NCBI RefSeq assembly: GCF_902506325.1
Contig: NZ_LR732328.1
Coordinates: forward strand, 186,001-250,000
Reading direction: 5' to 3'
From: Limnobacter sp. 130
GTDB taxonomy: Bacteria; Pseudomonadota; Gammaproteobacteria; Burkholderiales; Burkholderiaceae_B
Length of the DNA stretch: 64,000 nucleotides
Below, piece by piece: positions 15,670 through 24,171 of the stretch (positions are counted from its first letter, which is position 1; each line of letters opens with the position of its first letter). A program made the translations under genes and the position numbers. The notes beneath the pieces are model-generated. The model ran no database searches. It was not told the origin of the DNA and saw only the letters and a list, made by a program, of their open reading frames with translations.

Positions 15670-18600
15670 ATGAATTTCGTTCAAATTCCCGTTTTTGGTC
15701 AATCGGTCAAGCCTGGTTTGGGGCTGCGGTTTCGCGGCAACTATTGGGCTTTTTTTGACAAACGCACCGAGTTGTCGCCTTGGTTGGCCTTGCACCGCGA
15801 GTCCATTAACGACACCGAACTCGATGAGCTCATGCTGCACGGCTTTCCGCGCACGCGCACTGGCGACACCGTGGATTGCAAAGTGCTCAGTCATTTCGGA
15901 TTGGTGCAGGGCGATTTGTATGCAGACGGCTTTTTCGTTGGCCGCAGCGAAAGGCAACGCACCGCCGCATTCACTGGCGATTTGCTGGTGGTCAAATTTC
16001 CACTTTCAGCAGATCCGCAAAAAGACCTGCTTAACTCCAACAGCATTTACTGGGCCAACGAAGCCAAATTGCAAGCCCACCCTGTGGGTAGTGCCGAGCA
16101 CGAGCGCGGCAAAGCGCTGGTTGAAATGGCCAGTATTTTGCTGGCCCGCTGGCGCGAACACGATTCACAAAACCTTGAATTCAAGGTCAAGAGCAGAATT
16201 GCCGAATTGTGGAATGAAGGCAAAGCGCTTGGCCAAGGCGCAGGCGCGGCAGCCATGGGGTTTATTCAAGGCCTTTGGGACTTGGTCAAAATAAGTATTG
16301 AGTTCACGGCCAATGCAGTAAAAGCCACCTGCGCGGGGTTCGAGACGCTGATCAATTCCAACTTTGCGCAAATTCAGCAAATGTTGATTGGCGCTGGCAT
16401 GGCCGCTTACGGCACAGCACAAGAAATGATCGCCACCTTGAAAGAGGGCATGCGGCTGTTCAACCTGATCGGCTCAGACCACCTGCTGCGTGCGGGTTTG
16501 TTCGAATTTCTCGATGGCTATTCCGAAAGCGTGCCCCACCTTCGGCGCTTGAGCAATGCGGCCACCGTGGTGGTGGTCATTGGCATTGAAGTGTTGCTGG
16601 CCTTGGCCACATTGGGTGGAAGCATTGCTGTGGGGGTTGCGCGGGCCGGTGCCAATGTTACCCGCGCAGCAAGCCACGTTGGCCCCTTCACCATGGCGGC
16701 AATTCGGCATTTGGCCAATTACGCCAAGGCGGTAGAAAAAGCAAAGGCCCACAAGTTGCGCGCCACTGCGGGCTCGCCTTCTGCACCCGCGCCCGCCAAA
16801 CGGGGTGCCGCACCCGCAGGTGAAAAAAATACTGACACCAACAAAACACCCACCCAAACTTCGCAAGGGGCAAGCACACCCAAAGTAGCCGACACCACAA
16901 CAGCGGGCGAACCCATCAGCATGATCAACGGCGAGGAGTTGTTGCAGCTGCAGGATTGTTCGCTACCAGGGTTGGTGGGTTTGAACTGGCAACGTACTTA
17001 CCGCAGCAGCATGGCTGAACAGGGCTTTAATGCAGGGTTGGGCGCGGGTTGGGCGCACCCGCTTGCGCAACGCATTGAAACCGAACCGGCTGGCCTGAAC
17101 TACATCGACGACGAAGGCCGCACGGTTTACTTCAAACCCTTAAAGGTAGGCCAGCGCTGCACCAACACCAGTGAATTTTTAACGCTGGTGCGCACGGGCG
17201 AACATTCATTCCAGCTGCAAGCCAGCAACAGTTTGGGCCTGCGAAGGTATTTTGAACACGGCGCATTGGTAAGTGTCGCCGATGCCTTTGGCAATTTCCT
17301 GCACATCGACTACACCGATGGAAAAGCCACACGAATTCAAAGCAGCCAAAGCACCTGGGTGCTGGGCTACAACACCCAAGGTTTAATTGAGCACATTGCG
17401 CAACTGGCGCAAGGCGGTAACAACCAGCTAACGCTGGTGCAATACCGTTACAACCTGCAAGGCCAACTGGTGGGTGCGTTGGATGCCGCTGGTTTTGAGG
17501 AACGCTACACCTACAACAGCGGCAATGTGCTCACGCAGCGCACCTTGAAAAGTGGCTACAACATTTATTTTGAATGGGAAAAAACAGAGTCAATTTCCCG
17601 CTGCGTGCGCCAGTGGGGCGACCCTGTTCTAGGTCAGCCCACTTACCGCTACCAGTTTGAATGGGGTACTTACAACACAGCCATCGACAGCCGCGGTGGG
17701 CGCACCGCCTATCAGTTCAATGCACAGGGTTTGCCGGTGTTCGAGAAGAACCCTGAAGGCGCAATTACCCGCACACGCTACAACAACAACGGGCAAGTGT
17801 TGGAACGCGTAGATGCACTAGGTCACCGGGAGCAGTTTCAGTACAACAGCCAGGGTTACTTGGTGGCTTACACCAACAAGCTGGGGCTGGTGCACCGGTT
17901 TGAGCTCAACCCGCAAGGGCAGGTGCTAAAACACACCGATGCCGCAGACCATGTGCGCTTGAACACCTACACCCCCGAGGGTTTGCCAAGCAGCCACACC
18001 AACGCAACCGGTGCCACCACCCGTTACCGGTACAACGCCCTGGGCTTGCTGTGCGAAGTGATCAACCCCTTGGGCCACAGCACCCGGCTGTTGTACAACG
18101 CCCAAGGGCAGTTGCAGGCGCAAACCGATGCCTTGGGCAGCAGCACCACTTACCAGTTCGATGCATGGGGCAGGTTGGCCAGCGTTTGCAACCCCCTGGG
18201 GCGCACAGCCGATTACGCCTACGATTTAACGGGCCGCTGCACCCGGGCCAGCAACCATGAAGGGTTGACCACGCAGTACAGCTACACCCCACTGGGGCAA
18301 CTGCAATGCATCACCGACCCCACAGGCCGAAGCACGGTGTATGAATACGCAGACCGCTTAAGCCAACCCACCGCACGCACTGATGCACAAGGTTTTACCT
18401 TGCGTTACCGCTACGACAGCGAACGCAATTTGGTCGAACTTCAAAATGAAAATGGACAAAGCTGCCATTTTGAATACGACCTGGCCGAGCGCCTTGTGAA
18501 AGAAAGCGGCTTCGACGGCCGCGTACAAACCTACCAGTACAACGCAGTGGGTTATCTGCTCGAAAGGCAGGAATGGGGCGTATCGAGCAATCAACCGCTG

Positions 18601-20424
18601 GCCTGTACGCGTTACACGCGCGATGCATTGGGGCGTTTAACCAAGGCAGCACACAGCGATGGCGAAGAAGCTTCCTTTGCCTACAACCTTCAGGGCCAGC
18701 TGATACAGGCCAACAACGCACAGCGCAATCTTCAATGGGAAGTCGATGCCGAAGGCCGCGTGCTGGCCGAGCTGCAAGACCAACATCGCATTGAACACCA
18801 ATACAACCCGGCTGGCTGGTTAAAGCAAAGCAGTTGGAGTGCCATGGCAGGCGGCGCAATTGCCGCGGGCAATTTGGCCTACCAATACAATGCGCTCGGC
18901 CTGCTTGGCGAAATCAATTTCAATGGCGAATTGTTGGCGCAGTTTGAGCGCGACACCCTGGGTCGCGAAGTGGTGCGCAAGCGAAGCAATCAGGTGCACA
19001 CCCAAAGCCTGTACGACCCACAGGGCAGGTTGGTGGGGCAGGTTAACCGGCGTGAAAAAGCGGGCGACCTTTCACCCACCGTTTCCCGCAGGCGCTACTG
19101 CTACAACCAGCGCAACCAACTGGTGCGCATTGACGACCAAGGCCACGGCACCAACCTGTACCACTACGACTTGCTGGATCGCTTGCGCGTGGTGGAAGGC
19201 CCCAACCCCGAAGCGTTTTTGTTCGACCCCGCCAGCAACCTGCTGGAAGCACTCGACGGGCAAGAAGCCATCGATGCGCAGGCCAACAAGGCTTTGCCTG
19301 AACCCACAAGCCCCAACGCCCGCAGGTCACAACAAACACCGGGCAATCGCTTAAAGCGCCAAGGCAACAGGCTGTTTAGTTACGATGCACGTGGCAACCG
19401 CATTGAAGAAATTATTGAGCGTGGCGCACGCCAGGGGCAGGTAACACGCTACACCTACAACGCCCAAAACCAGCTTGTTGAAGTGAATGTGGCGGGTGCT
19501 GTAACCCGCTATGCCTACGACGCACTGGGCAGGCGTATTTCAAAAACCAGCGAGGGTAGCAGTACCACCTTTTTCTGGAACGGCGATGTGCTGTTGGGTG
19601 AGGTGGGCAGCAACGGTTCCCGCACTTATTTGTTTGAACCGTTCAGCTTCAAACCGCTTGCACTGGTTCAAAACGGTGACGTGTTTCACTACCACACCGA
19701 CCACATTGGCACCCCGCGAGAAATCACAAACAGCAAGGCGGAGCTGGTGTGGTCTGCCCGGTTTAAAACTTACGGCGCACTGGCCCTTGCAGCCGTGACC
19801 GAAGTAGACAACCCCTTGCGGTTTCAGGGGCAGTATTGCGACGAAGAAACAGGGCTACACTACAACAGGTACAGGTACTACGACCCCGAGTGCGGACAGT
19901 TCACCACGCAAGACCCGATTGGTTTGCTGGGTGGGATGAACGCCTACCAGTACGCGCCGAACCCAATGACATGGGTGGATCCGTGGGGGTTGCGTTGTAA
20001 AGATGCGAAACTCGGACGTGTTCCAAATCAGGTTACGACCAGTAGCGGTGTGATTTTTTATCCGAATCCGAATCGAACTACTACGATTTTGGGTAGCTAC
20101 CAAAAAGATATGAACGACATAATTAACAACCAGTTGGAATACCCGAAAACTACAGACTTTGCCGAGAAAAAAGGTGCTTTTAACGTATTAAATGTTCCTG
20201 ACGATATGTATAAAAATCCGGAACAGTTTTGGAATGAAGTGAATCGACCATTCTTGGATGAGGCGATTAGTAGGGGTGACGATATTGCTTTGGCAACTAG
20301 ACCCACTGCAGATGTTTTATTCAAAGCGGATAACTCATTGACTGGGTATGGTCGTGAGATAAAGCATCTTTCTGAGGCGGGTTATGAGGTTGACCCAAGA
20401 ACTGGGTATATGACAAAAAATTAA
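15670..20424 (+). CDS. RHS-repeat polymorphic toxin with variable C-terminal tip
   Basis: Very large protein (1584 residues) of the RHS/YD-repeat family, used in contact-dependent or secreted competition. The N-terminal about 400 residues contain a hydrophobic pair (about 290-330) and an Ala/Pro-rich linker. A DUF6531-type segment starts at GEPISMINGEELLQLQDCSL. Dozens of YD repeats follow (YNALGLLCEVINPLG and similar) and should form the RHS cocoon. The core ends with DPIGLLGGMNAYQYAPNP and DPWGL (to residue 1441). The last 143 residues form the toxin tip and are clearly AT-richer than the core (about 33% GC in one 60-base stretch against 63% in the core). The tip has FLDEAISRGDDIALATRP and resembles tips of other RHS/CdiA-type toxins, but I cannot name its activity. 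No PAAR, VgrG or signal peptide is seen. Confidence 0.93.
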   Translation: MNFVQIPVFGQSVKPGLGLRFRGNYWAFFDKRTELSPWLALHRESINDTELDELMLHGFPRTRTGDTVDCKVLSHFGLVQGDLYADGFFVGRSERQRTAAFTGDLLVVKFPLSADPQKDLLNSNSIYWANEAKLQAHPVGSAEHERGKALVEMASILLARWREHDSQNLEFKVKSRIAELWNEGKALGQGAGAAAMGFIQGLWDLVKISIEFTANAVKATCAGFETLINSNFAQIQQMLIGAGMAAYGTAQEMIATLKEGMRLFNLIGSDHLLRAGLFEFLDGYSESVPHLRRLSNAATVVVVIGIEVLLALATLGGSIAVGVARAGANVTRAASHVGPFTMAAIRHLANYAKAVEKAKAHKLRATAGSPSAPAPAKRGAAPAGEKNTDTNKTPTQTSQGASTPKVADTTTAGEPISMINGEELLQLQDCSLPGLVGLNWQRTYRSSMAEQGFNAGLGAGWAHPLAQRIETEPAGLNYIDDEGRTVYFKPLKVGQRCTNTSEFLTLVRTGEHSFQLQASNSLGLRRYFEHGALVSVADAFGNFLHIDYTDGKATRIQSSQSTWVLGYNTQGLIEHIAQLAQGGNNQLTLVQYRYNLQGQLVGALDAAGFEERYTYNSGNVLTQRTLKSGYNIYFEWEKTESISRCVRQWGDPVLGQPTYRYQFEWGTYNTAIDSRGGRTAYQFNAQGLPVFEKNPEGAITRTRYNNNGQVLERVDALGHREQFQYNSQGYLVAYTNKLGLVHRFELNPQGQVLKHTDAADHVRLNTYTPEGLPSSHTNATGATTRYRYNALGLLCEVINPLGHSTRLLYNAQGQLQAQTDALGSSTTYQFDAWGRLASVCNPLGRTADYAYDLTGRCTRASNHEGLTTQYSYTPLGQLQCITDPTGRSTVYEYADRLSQPTARTDAQGFTLRYRYDSERNLVELQNENGQSCHFEYDLAERLVKESGFDGRVQTYQYNAVGYLLERQEWGVSSNQPLACTRYTRDALGRLTKAAHSDGEEASFAYNLQGQLIQANNAQRNLQWEVDAEGRVLAELQDQHRIEHQYNPAGWLKQSSWSAMAGGAIAAGNLAYQYNALGLLGEINFNGELLAQFERDTLGREVVRKRSNQVHTQSLYDPQGRLVGQVNRREKAGDLSPTVSRRRYCYNQRNQLVRIDDQGHGTNLYHYDLLDRLRVVEGPNPEAFLFDPASNLLEALDGQEAIDAQANKALPEPTSPNARRSQQTPGNRLKRQGNRLFSYDARGNRIEEIIERGARQGQVTRYTYNAQNQLVEVNVAGAVTRYAYDALGRRISKTSEGSSTTFFWNGDVLLGEVGSNGSRTYLFEPFSFKPLALVQNGDVFHYHTDHIGTPREITNSKAELVWSARFKTYGALALAAVTEVDNPLRFQGQYCDEETGLHYNRYRYYDPECGQFTTQDPIGLLGGMNAYQYAPNPMTWVDPWGLRCKDAKLGRVPNQVTTSSGVIFYPNPNRTTTILGSYQKDMNDIINNQLEYPKTTDFAEKKGAFNVLNVPDDMYKNPEQFWNEVNRPFLDEAISRGDDIALATRPTADVLFKADNSLTGYGREIKHLSEAGYEVDPRTGYMTKN

Positions 20425-20434
20425 CGGAGCTCGC

Positions 20435-20896
20435 ATGAAAAAATCACTGATTGCTTTGATTGATTCGTATGACGATTCGATAATTTCGCTTGGATTAAAA
20501 AGAATTCCAGTAAGTTTGAGTGGTGAGATCAAGTTCGAGGGAGGGGGTTGGGTCTTGGTCTTTATGACGGATCGATACTACTCTGATGGTTTGGTCATAA
20601 ACCTTATTGATGTTGGTGCGAAAGAATACTCGTTATCTATTTTGAAAGAAGCAGTCAAAGAGTTTGAATCCGATTCGGTCGCTATTCTCAGAGAGCAAAG
20701 CACAGATTACCCAATGTTTGCTGAAATCCGAGACGACAACTTGGAGGGTGTCGAAGCAACGTTAATAGACCTAATTAAGTTCTTAGTAGAGAAATTTACG
20801 TTAATCAAAAAAAATCAAAGAAAAATCGATTCAATCTATGACACGCTCGCTAACAAAAAATTACGTGAAATTGGGCTTCGATTTGTGGGGGAGTAG
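20435..20896 (+). CDS. Probable immunity protein for the RHS tip
   Basis: Protein of 153 residues starting 10 bases after the RHS stop, with a GGAGC site before its ATG. It has no signal peptide and is rich in acidic residues, which suggests a cytoplasmic toxin partner. Its AT-rich composition matches the toxin tip and differs from the RHS core, as expected if tip and immunity gene were acquired as one cassette. I recognise no family. The immunity assignment rests on position and composition. Confidence 0.75.
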   Translation: MKKSLIALIDSYDDSIISLGLKRIPVSLSGEIKFEGGGWVLVFMTDRYYSDGLVINLIDVGAKEYSLSILKEAVKEFESDSVAILREQSTDYPMFAEIRDDNLEGVEATLIDLIKFLVEKFTLIKKNQRKIDSIYDTLANKKLREIGLRFVGE

Positions 20897-20928
20897 TGTC
20901 TTTATTTAAGTGAAACGCCCCGAGTTAA

Positions 20929-21345
20929 CTAGACACTTGTAGGTCTCGCAACCCAGCTTTCAGATCGCAATCCCGACACCCTGGAAAACTCACGCAAATT
21001 GTTTGTGACCATGATCAGTCCCTGGCTGCGTGCGTGCCCCGCAAGCATCACATCGTACGAGCCTATAGGGGTTCCACATCTCGCGAGTTCGGCTTTTATT
21101 TGCGCGGTTTGTATAGCAGCCGCCTTGTCATATTCCAGCACATCAAGGCGCGCCATGAAACCTTCGATAACGTTCAGGTTTCGTTCCACGTTACTCGACT
21201 TTTCTGCGCCGAAGACCAGTTCCATCGCAGTAACAGCACTAATGCAGAACTGGCCGTAATGATGCTCGAATGCGCGTTTAACTTCAGCAGGTTGGTTTTT
21301 TATTGCGTAAATACAGATGTCGGTGTCGAGCATGTACTTCAACAT
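20929..21345 (-). CDS. vapC: VapC PIN-domain toxin
   Basis: PIN-domain endoribonuclease of 138 residues. The metal-binding acidic residues are visible as Asp in YMLDTDICIY, Glu in AVTAMELVFG and Asp in GSYDVMLAGHAR, with the closing MVTNNLREFSRV strand. The ATG at 21345 shares one base with the vapB TGA (TGATG), so I prefer it to the TTG one codon upstream. It appears intact. It lies convergent to the RHS immunity gene with 32 bases between them. Confidence 0.92.
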   Translation of the reverse strand: MLKYMLDTDICIYAIKNQPAEVKRAFEHHYGQFCISAVTAMELVFGAEKSSNVERNLNVIEGFMARLDVLEYDKAAAIQTAQIKAELARCGTPIGSYDVMLAGHARSQGLIMVTNNLREFSRVSGLRSESWVARPTSV

Positions 21346-21575
21346 CAAAATGATTCTCTTTCTTGTGGTTCAGGCTGATCTCGATCCGACATGAAGTCAT
21401 TGGTCACCCCCAGACCGTTGAACCAACTGTCCCAAGACTCGCCCGCTGGTGAAATAATGCGGGTTCTGCCTACTGCAATTACGTCGACAACTTTCACATC
21501 TGCTGGCAAAGCCACGGCTTTGGGTAAGCGCACTGCTTGAGTGCGACTGCTCATGAATACGGTTGATTTTTCCAT
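21345..21575 (-). CDS. vapB: VapB antitoxin
   Basis: Antitoxin of 76 residues of the SpoVT/AbrB-like VapB type: the N-terminal DNA-binding part contains STVFMSSRTQAVRLPKAV, and an acidic C-terminal tail binds VapC. I start at the ATG at 21575, where VapB family sequences normally begin and where a GAGGG site lies 5 bases upstream; the in-frame extension to 21647 reads through the operator palindrome and is unlikely to be translated. Forms an operon with vapC. Confidence 0.9.
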   Translation of the reverse strand: MEKSTVFMSSRTQAVRLPKAVALPADVKVVDVIAVGRTRIISPAGESWDSWFNGLGVTNDFMSDRDQPEPQERESF

Positions 21576-21584
21576 AATACCCTC

Positions 21585-21611
21585 ATGGGATATGCAAAGT
21601 GAATATCCCAT
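21585..21611. promoter_or_regulatory. VapBC operator
   Basis: Perfect inverted repeat of ATGGGATAT (21585-21593) and ATATCCCAT (21603-21611) with a 9-base spacer, directly upstream of the vapB ribosome-binding site. The 18-bp centre spacing suits two VapB dimers or one VapBC complex on adjacent faces of the helix. Confidence 0.7.
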
Positions 21612-21695
21612 TTTATTGCTTGCTAATCCCATCGTCAACTCCCCCATTCACCCACCCGTTATTACCTCAATCGCAAACCTTCCGAGGTAGTACCC

Positions 21696-21995
21696 ATGAA
21701 GTTCTTTAAAATCCTAAGCGCAGCACTAAGCACATTCGCATTCACCAGCGCCGCATTCGCCTGGGGTGGTGGTGATTACGGCTATTGGGAGCGCAGCAAA
21801 CAAGAATATTGGGATGGCCCTTGCCGCGTCAAAATTGAGTCAAAACCTTACGAGTACAAGAAAGAAGTGAAGTGCGAAGATGGTTTTTCACCCGTGGCCG
21901 ATGCGCCCTGGAAAGAGGAATATCAAGACGGTGAATGCAGGGTTAAACGCGAGGCGAAGTACGACGAGTTCAAAGAAGAAATCAAGTGCCGTTGA
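21696..21995 (+). CDS. Small secreted protein with two Cys-containing repeats
   Basis: Protein of 99 residues with a clear Sec signal peptide cleaved after SAAFA. The mature part consists of a Gly/Tyr-rich start and two tandem repeats of about 35 residues: EYWDGPCRVKIESKPYEYKK then a Cys, and EYQDGECRVKREAKYDEFKE then a Cys. Each repeat has two Cys about 18 residues apart, so disulfide-bonded hairpins are likely. Highly charged (Lys/Glu). No family recognised. Its 3' end overlaps the convergent AbiEii-like pseudogene by 14 bases. Confidence 0.8.
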   Translation: MKFFKILSAALSTFAFTSAAFAWGGGDYGYWERSKQEYWDGPCRVKIESKPYEYKKEVKCEDGFSPVADAPWKEEYQDGECRVKREAKYDEFKEEIKCR

Positions 21996-22574
21996 TTTTT
22001 TTCAATATATTGCGAAGTGACAGCACAGCGGTCACTACAACTGCGGGTGCGGTGTCATTCATGTTCATGGCGCGCATGCACTTTTCCAGCCAGTCTGGCT
22101 TGTCCAGTAGTTTACCAATTGCCTTTTCAAGGTCTTGTCGAATGCTCGCGCCGTAGGCAGTTTCAGCCTTGGTGCATGCTTTTGCAAATGCGTCGTGCGC
22201 TGGCTTCATCATGGCCAAGTCAATCAGATCACGATTGAATACGCCTTCATCTGCCCAACGGTCTGAGTTCGCCAGCAATTTGCTTGCGACCAAGTCAACA
22301 CTGCTTAAGGCTGTAACGCCACACACCGTGTCATCGTCGCTTGGCGTATCAAACTCAATTCGACCTTCCAGCACAATTTCAAATTTAATCATGTGCTGCC
22401 CCAAGCCAATGGCAGTTCGAATACCGTATTGATCTGCACGCACTTCACGCAACTGGGACACCAGGGTGGTGTTGTCTTTAAAGAGTACCAACACATTCAG
22501 TGGGCTTTCAATAACTCTGCATTCATCAAGCGAAGCACTTGCTCAATGGCTTGGTGGTGTGTGCGTTTAAACAT
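21982..22574 (-). pseudogene. AbiEii-like nucleotidyltransferase gene with catalytic region deleted
   Basis: Remnant of a DUF1814/AbiEii-type nucleotidyltransferase. The first 25 codons (22497-22574, MFKRTHHQAIEQVLRLMNAE then a stop) match the family N terminus. The rest continues in another frame from a GTG at 22494 (LFKDNTTLVSQLREVRADQY, then KFEIVLEGRIEF). The segment normally between them, carrying the FGGGTAIALRxGEYRESxDIDF catalytic motif, is absent. The XRE gene stops immediately before its ATG (TGAATG), the usual arrangement of this pair. Without the GG and DxD residues it cannot be an active transferase, although the 170-residue downstream frame is still open. Confidence 0.8.
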
Positions 22575-23045
22575 TCAAATTTTGTCCTTTGAGCCAGGTT
22601 CAAACGTCGCACGCAGTTGATCAATCAACTTTCTTTCTTTCGCAGAAACTGCGGCTTCATCAATATGCCGCCAGTTGCGTACATAAATGTCCCAAGCCTG
22701 TTGCGGTGTAAGCCAATCCGTGCCCTGCACATGCCAGGCCAGCAGTTTCAGTTGTGGATATTTTTTTAAATCGATGTTGCCGGAAACCGCATCGGCCGCA
22801 GTGGTGCCCTTTGCAACAATTCCGCACGTCAAGCCCAATGCAGCAACCACGGCCCAATAGGCCCCGGCAGCCACAGAGGCTTCGCCCAGTTCAATTCGGT
22901 GCAGGGTCGTGCGGGAAAGGCCGGCAGCAGTGGCCACCGCATCGGCACTTAGCTTGTTGGCCTTGCGGTGTTGCTTCAATTGTTGCCCCAAGGCAAGCAA
23001 TTGCTCGCGGGGCGCTGAGGTTTTTAGATCAAATTTGGCTGGCAT
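22575..23045 (-). CDS. XRE-family regulator paired with the AbiEii-like gene
   Basis: Regulator of 156 residues with an N-terminal helix-turn-helix (LKQHRKANKLSADAVATAAG, then LSRTTLHRIELGEASV). The C-terminal half, with LLAWHVQGTDWLTPQQAW and RHIDEAAVSAKER, is typical of the regulators that sit upstream of AbiEii/AbiGii nucleotidyltransferase genes in Proteobacteria. I start at the ATG at 23045, which has a GGGA upstream; the more distal TTG at 23066 falls inside the operator palindrome. The frame is intact although its partner gene is broken, so it may survive as an autorepressor. Confidence 0.85.
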   Translation of the reverse strand: MPAKFDLKTSAPREQLLALGQQLKQHRKANKLSADAVATAAGLSRTTLHRIELGEASVAAGAYWAVVAALGLTCGIVAKGTTAADAVSGNIDLKKYPQLKLLAWHVQGTDWLTPQQAWDIYVRNWRHIDEAAVSAKERKLIDQLRATFEPGSKDKI

Positions 23046-23058
23046 CGTGTTTCCCATT

Positions 23059-23084
23059 CTATACAAAAATCAAATTTTGTATAG
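23059..23084. promoter_or_regulatory. Palindromic operator of the XRE gene
   Basis: Perfect inverted repeat CTATACAAAA (23059-23068) and TTTTGTATAG (23075-23084) with a 6-base spacer, 14 bases upstream of the chosen start. The symmetry and position fit autoregulation by the XRE protein; TATACA/TATAGA hexamers inside could be -10 elements. Confidence 0.7.
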
Positions 23085-23104
23085 AACCAGAAACAAATTG
23101 TGGT

Positions 23105-23461
23105 TTATTCCACTGAAAAGCTTGATCCACACCCACAGGTGCTTTTCGCTTGCGGGTTGTTGAATACAAAGCGTGAAGCCAGGGTGTGGGCTTCGTAGTC
23201 GATCGTGGTGCCCTCCAGGTACGGGGCGCTCACCGGGTCTACATAAATGTGAATGAAGGGGTTGATTTGCAGCAGAATGTCGTCCTCGTCGGTTTCGCGG
23301 GCCAGGTCAATTTTGTATTCAAAGCCCGAACAGCCGCCCCCCTGCACATACAGGCGAATCATCGCCGGTTTGTGCATGTTGTCGCGCAGGTCAAGAATTC
23401 GTTCCTGGGCTGCGTCGGTCAGGGCAATGTTACAAGTGGGGGTTGCGGCTTCGGTGCTCAT
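23105..23461 (-). CDS. erpA: ErpA, A-type iron-sulfur carrier
   Basis: A-type Fe-S carrier of 118 residues that delivers clusters to apo-proteins in the cytoplasm. The three conserved Cys are present: one in QGGGCSGFEYK and two in the C-terminal STCGCGSSFSV. The length and C terminus match ErpA more closely than IscA or SufA. It follows the DUF4864 gene with a one-base gap and is probably co-transcribed with it. This is a likely housekeeping gene and marks the boundary of the accessory segment. Confidence 0.92.
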   Translation of the reverse strand: MSTEAATPTCNIALTDAAQERILDLRDNMHKPAMIRLYVQGGGCSGFEYKIDLARETDEDDILLQINPFIHIYVDPVSAPYLEGTTIDYEAHTLASRFVFNNPQAKSTCGCGSSFSVE

Positions 23462-23462
23462 G

Positions 23463-23963
23463 TCAAATCAGGTCGGTTTCCGCTTTCTCGGTCTCACAAC
23501 TGGAAATTCTCCAACTGCCGTCCGGGCGCTTCTGCAATACGTAGTATACGTTCCACAGGGTTTTTTGGCGGTCGATCATTTGCACAGCGTGTAGAGCGTT
23601 GCTTCCATCGGTCTCGAATTTCACAAAACGCACGGTCACCGGTTTCACGACCACGTCGTAGCCCTCACGCACCATTTGCATGAAAGTTTCGGCATCGCCA
23701 AACATGGTTTGTACATTGGGAGTTGCGTAGGAAAAAGCCTTGGGGCCATCGTCTTGCCTGAAGGCTTCGAGCTGGGCTTCGATTACTGCACGGGTTTCTC
23801 GCCTGTCACCGGTTTCGTCCGCATGGGTCAAGCTGGCTGTAAATGCTGCTACAAGGCCTGCTGCAAAAATAAGCAGCCAGAGTTTCCATATTCGTTGTCG
23901 AAAGCTGTTTTCTTTGTCTAGTCTGTACTTACGCCTGGGAACTTCTTTGGTTTGATTCGACAT
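23463..23963 (-). CDS. DUF4864 membrane-anchored periplasmic protein
   Basis: Protein of 166 residues with a basic N terminus and one hydrophobic segment (about 28-46, LWLLIFAAGLVAAFTASL), serving as anchor or uncleaved signal. The rest is a cystatin/NTF2-like DUF4864 domain, with VIEAQLEAFRQDDGPKAFSY, MVREGYDVV and the final WRISSCE strand. Function unknown. Upstream gene of a two-gene unit with erpA. Confidence 0.83.
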   Translation of the reverse strand: MSNQTKEVPRRKYRLDKENSFRQRIWKLWLLIFAAGLVAAFTASLTHADETGDRRETRAVIEAQLEAFRQDDGPKAFSYATPNVQTMFGDAETFMQMVREGYDVVVKPVTVRFVKFETDGSNALHAVQMIDRQKTLWNVYYVLQKRPDGSWRISSCETEKAETDLI

Positions 23964-24171
23964 TTACTAACTACCTCCAATGGAATCAATCGCTTGGCGT
24001 TCAAGTTTGCCACGAACATTCCGGCCAAACAAGTCAAAATATCGAACCTGGCTGAAACCCGCATCCAGCTTTGTTGAACACTTGTTCAGGATGACATATT
24101 TCTTTAAAAAAACTCACACAACCTTGTAATACAGCGACCAGACAATCCTCGAGTCTTACATGGAGGTCGAG

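Noticed and set aside
16900-19990. Periodic repeats resembling a repeat array
   Set aside because: They are degenerate YD repeats of the RHS protein in frame, not CRISPR or DNA repeats.
21576-21647. N-terminal extension of VapB
   Set aside because: It would translate through the operator palindrome; the internal ATG has a GAGGG site and the usual family start.
24060-24171. Possible Pho box upstream of phoX
   Set aside because: TGTAATACAGCGACC matches the CTGTCAT consensus too poorly, and no second 7-bp half-site at proper spacing is seen.
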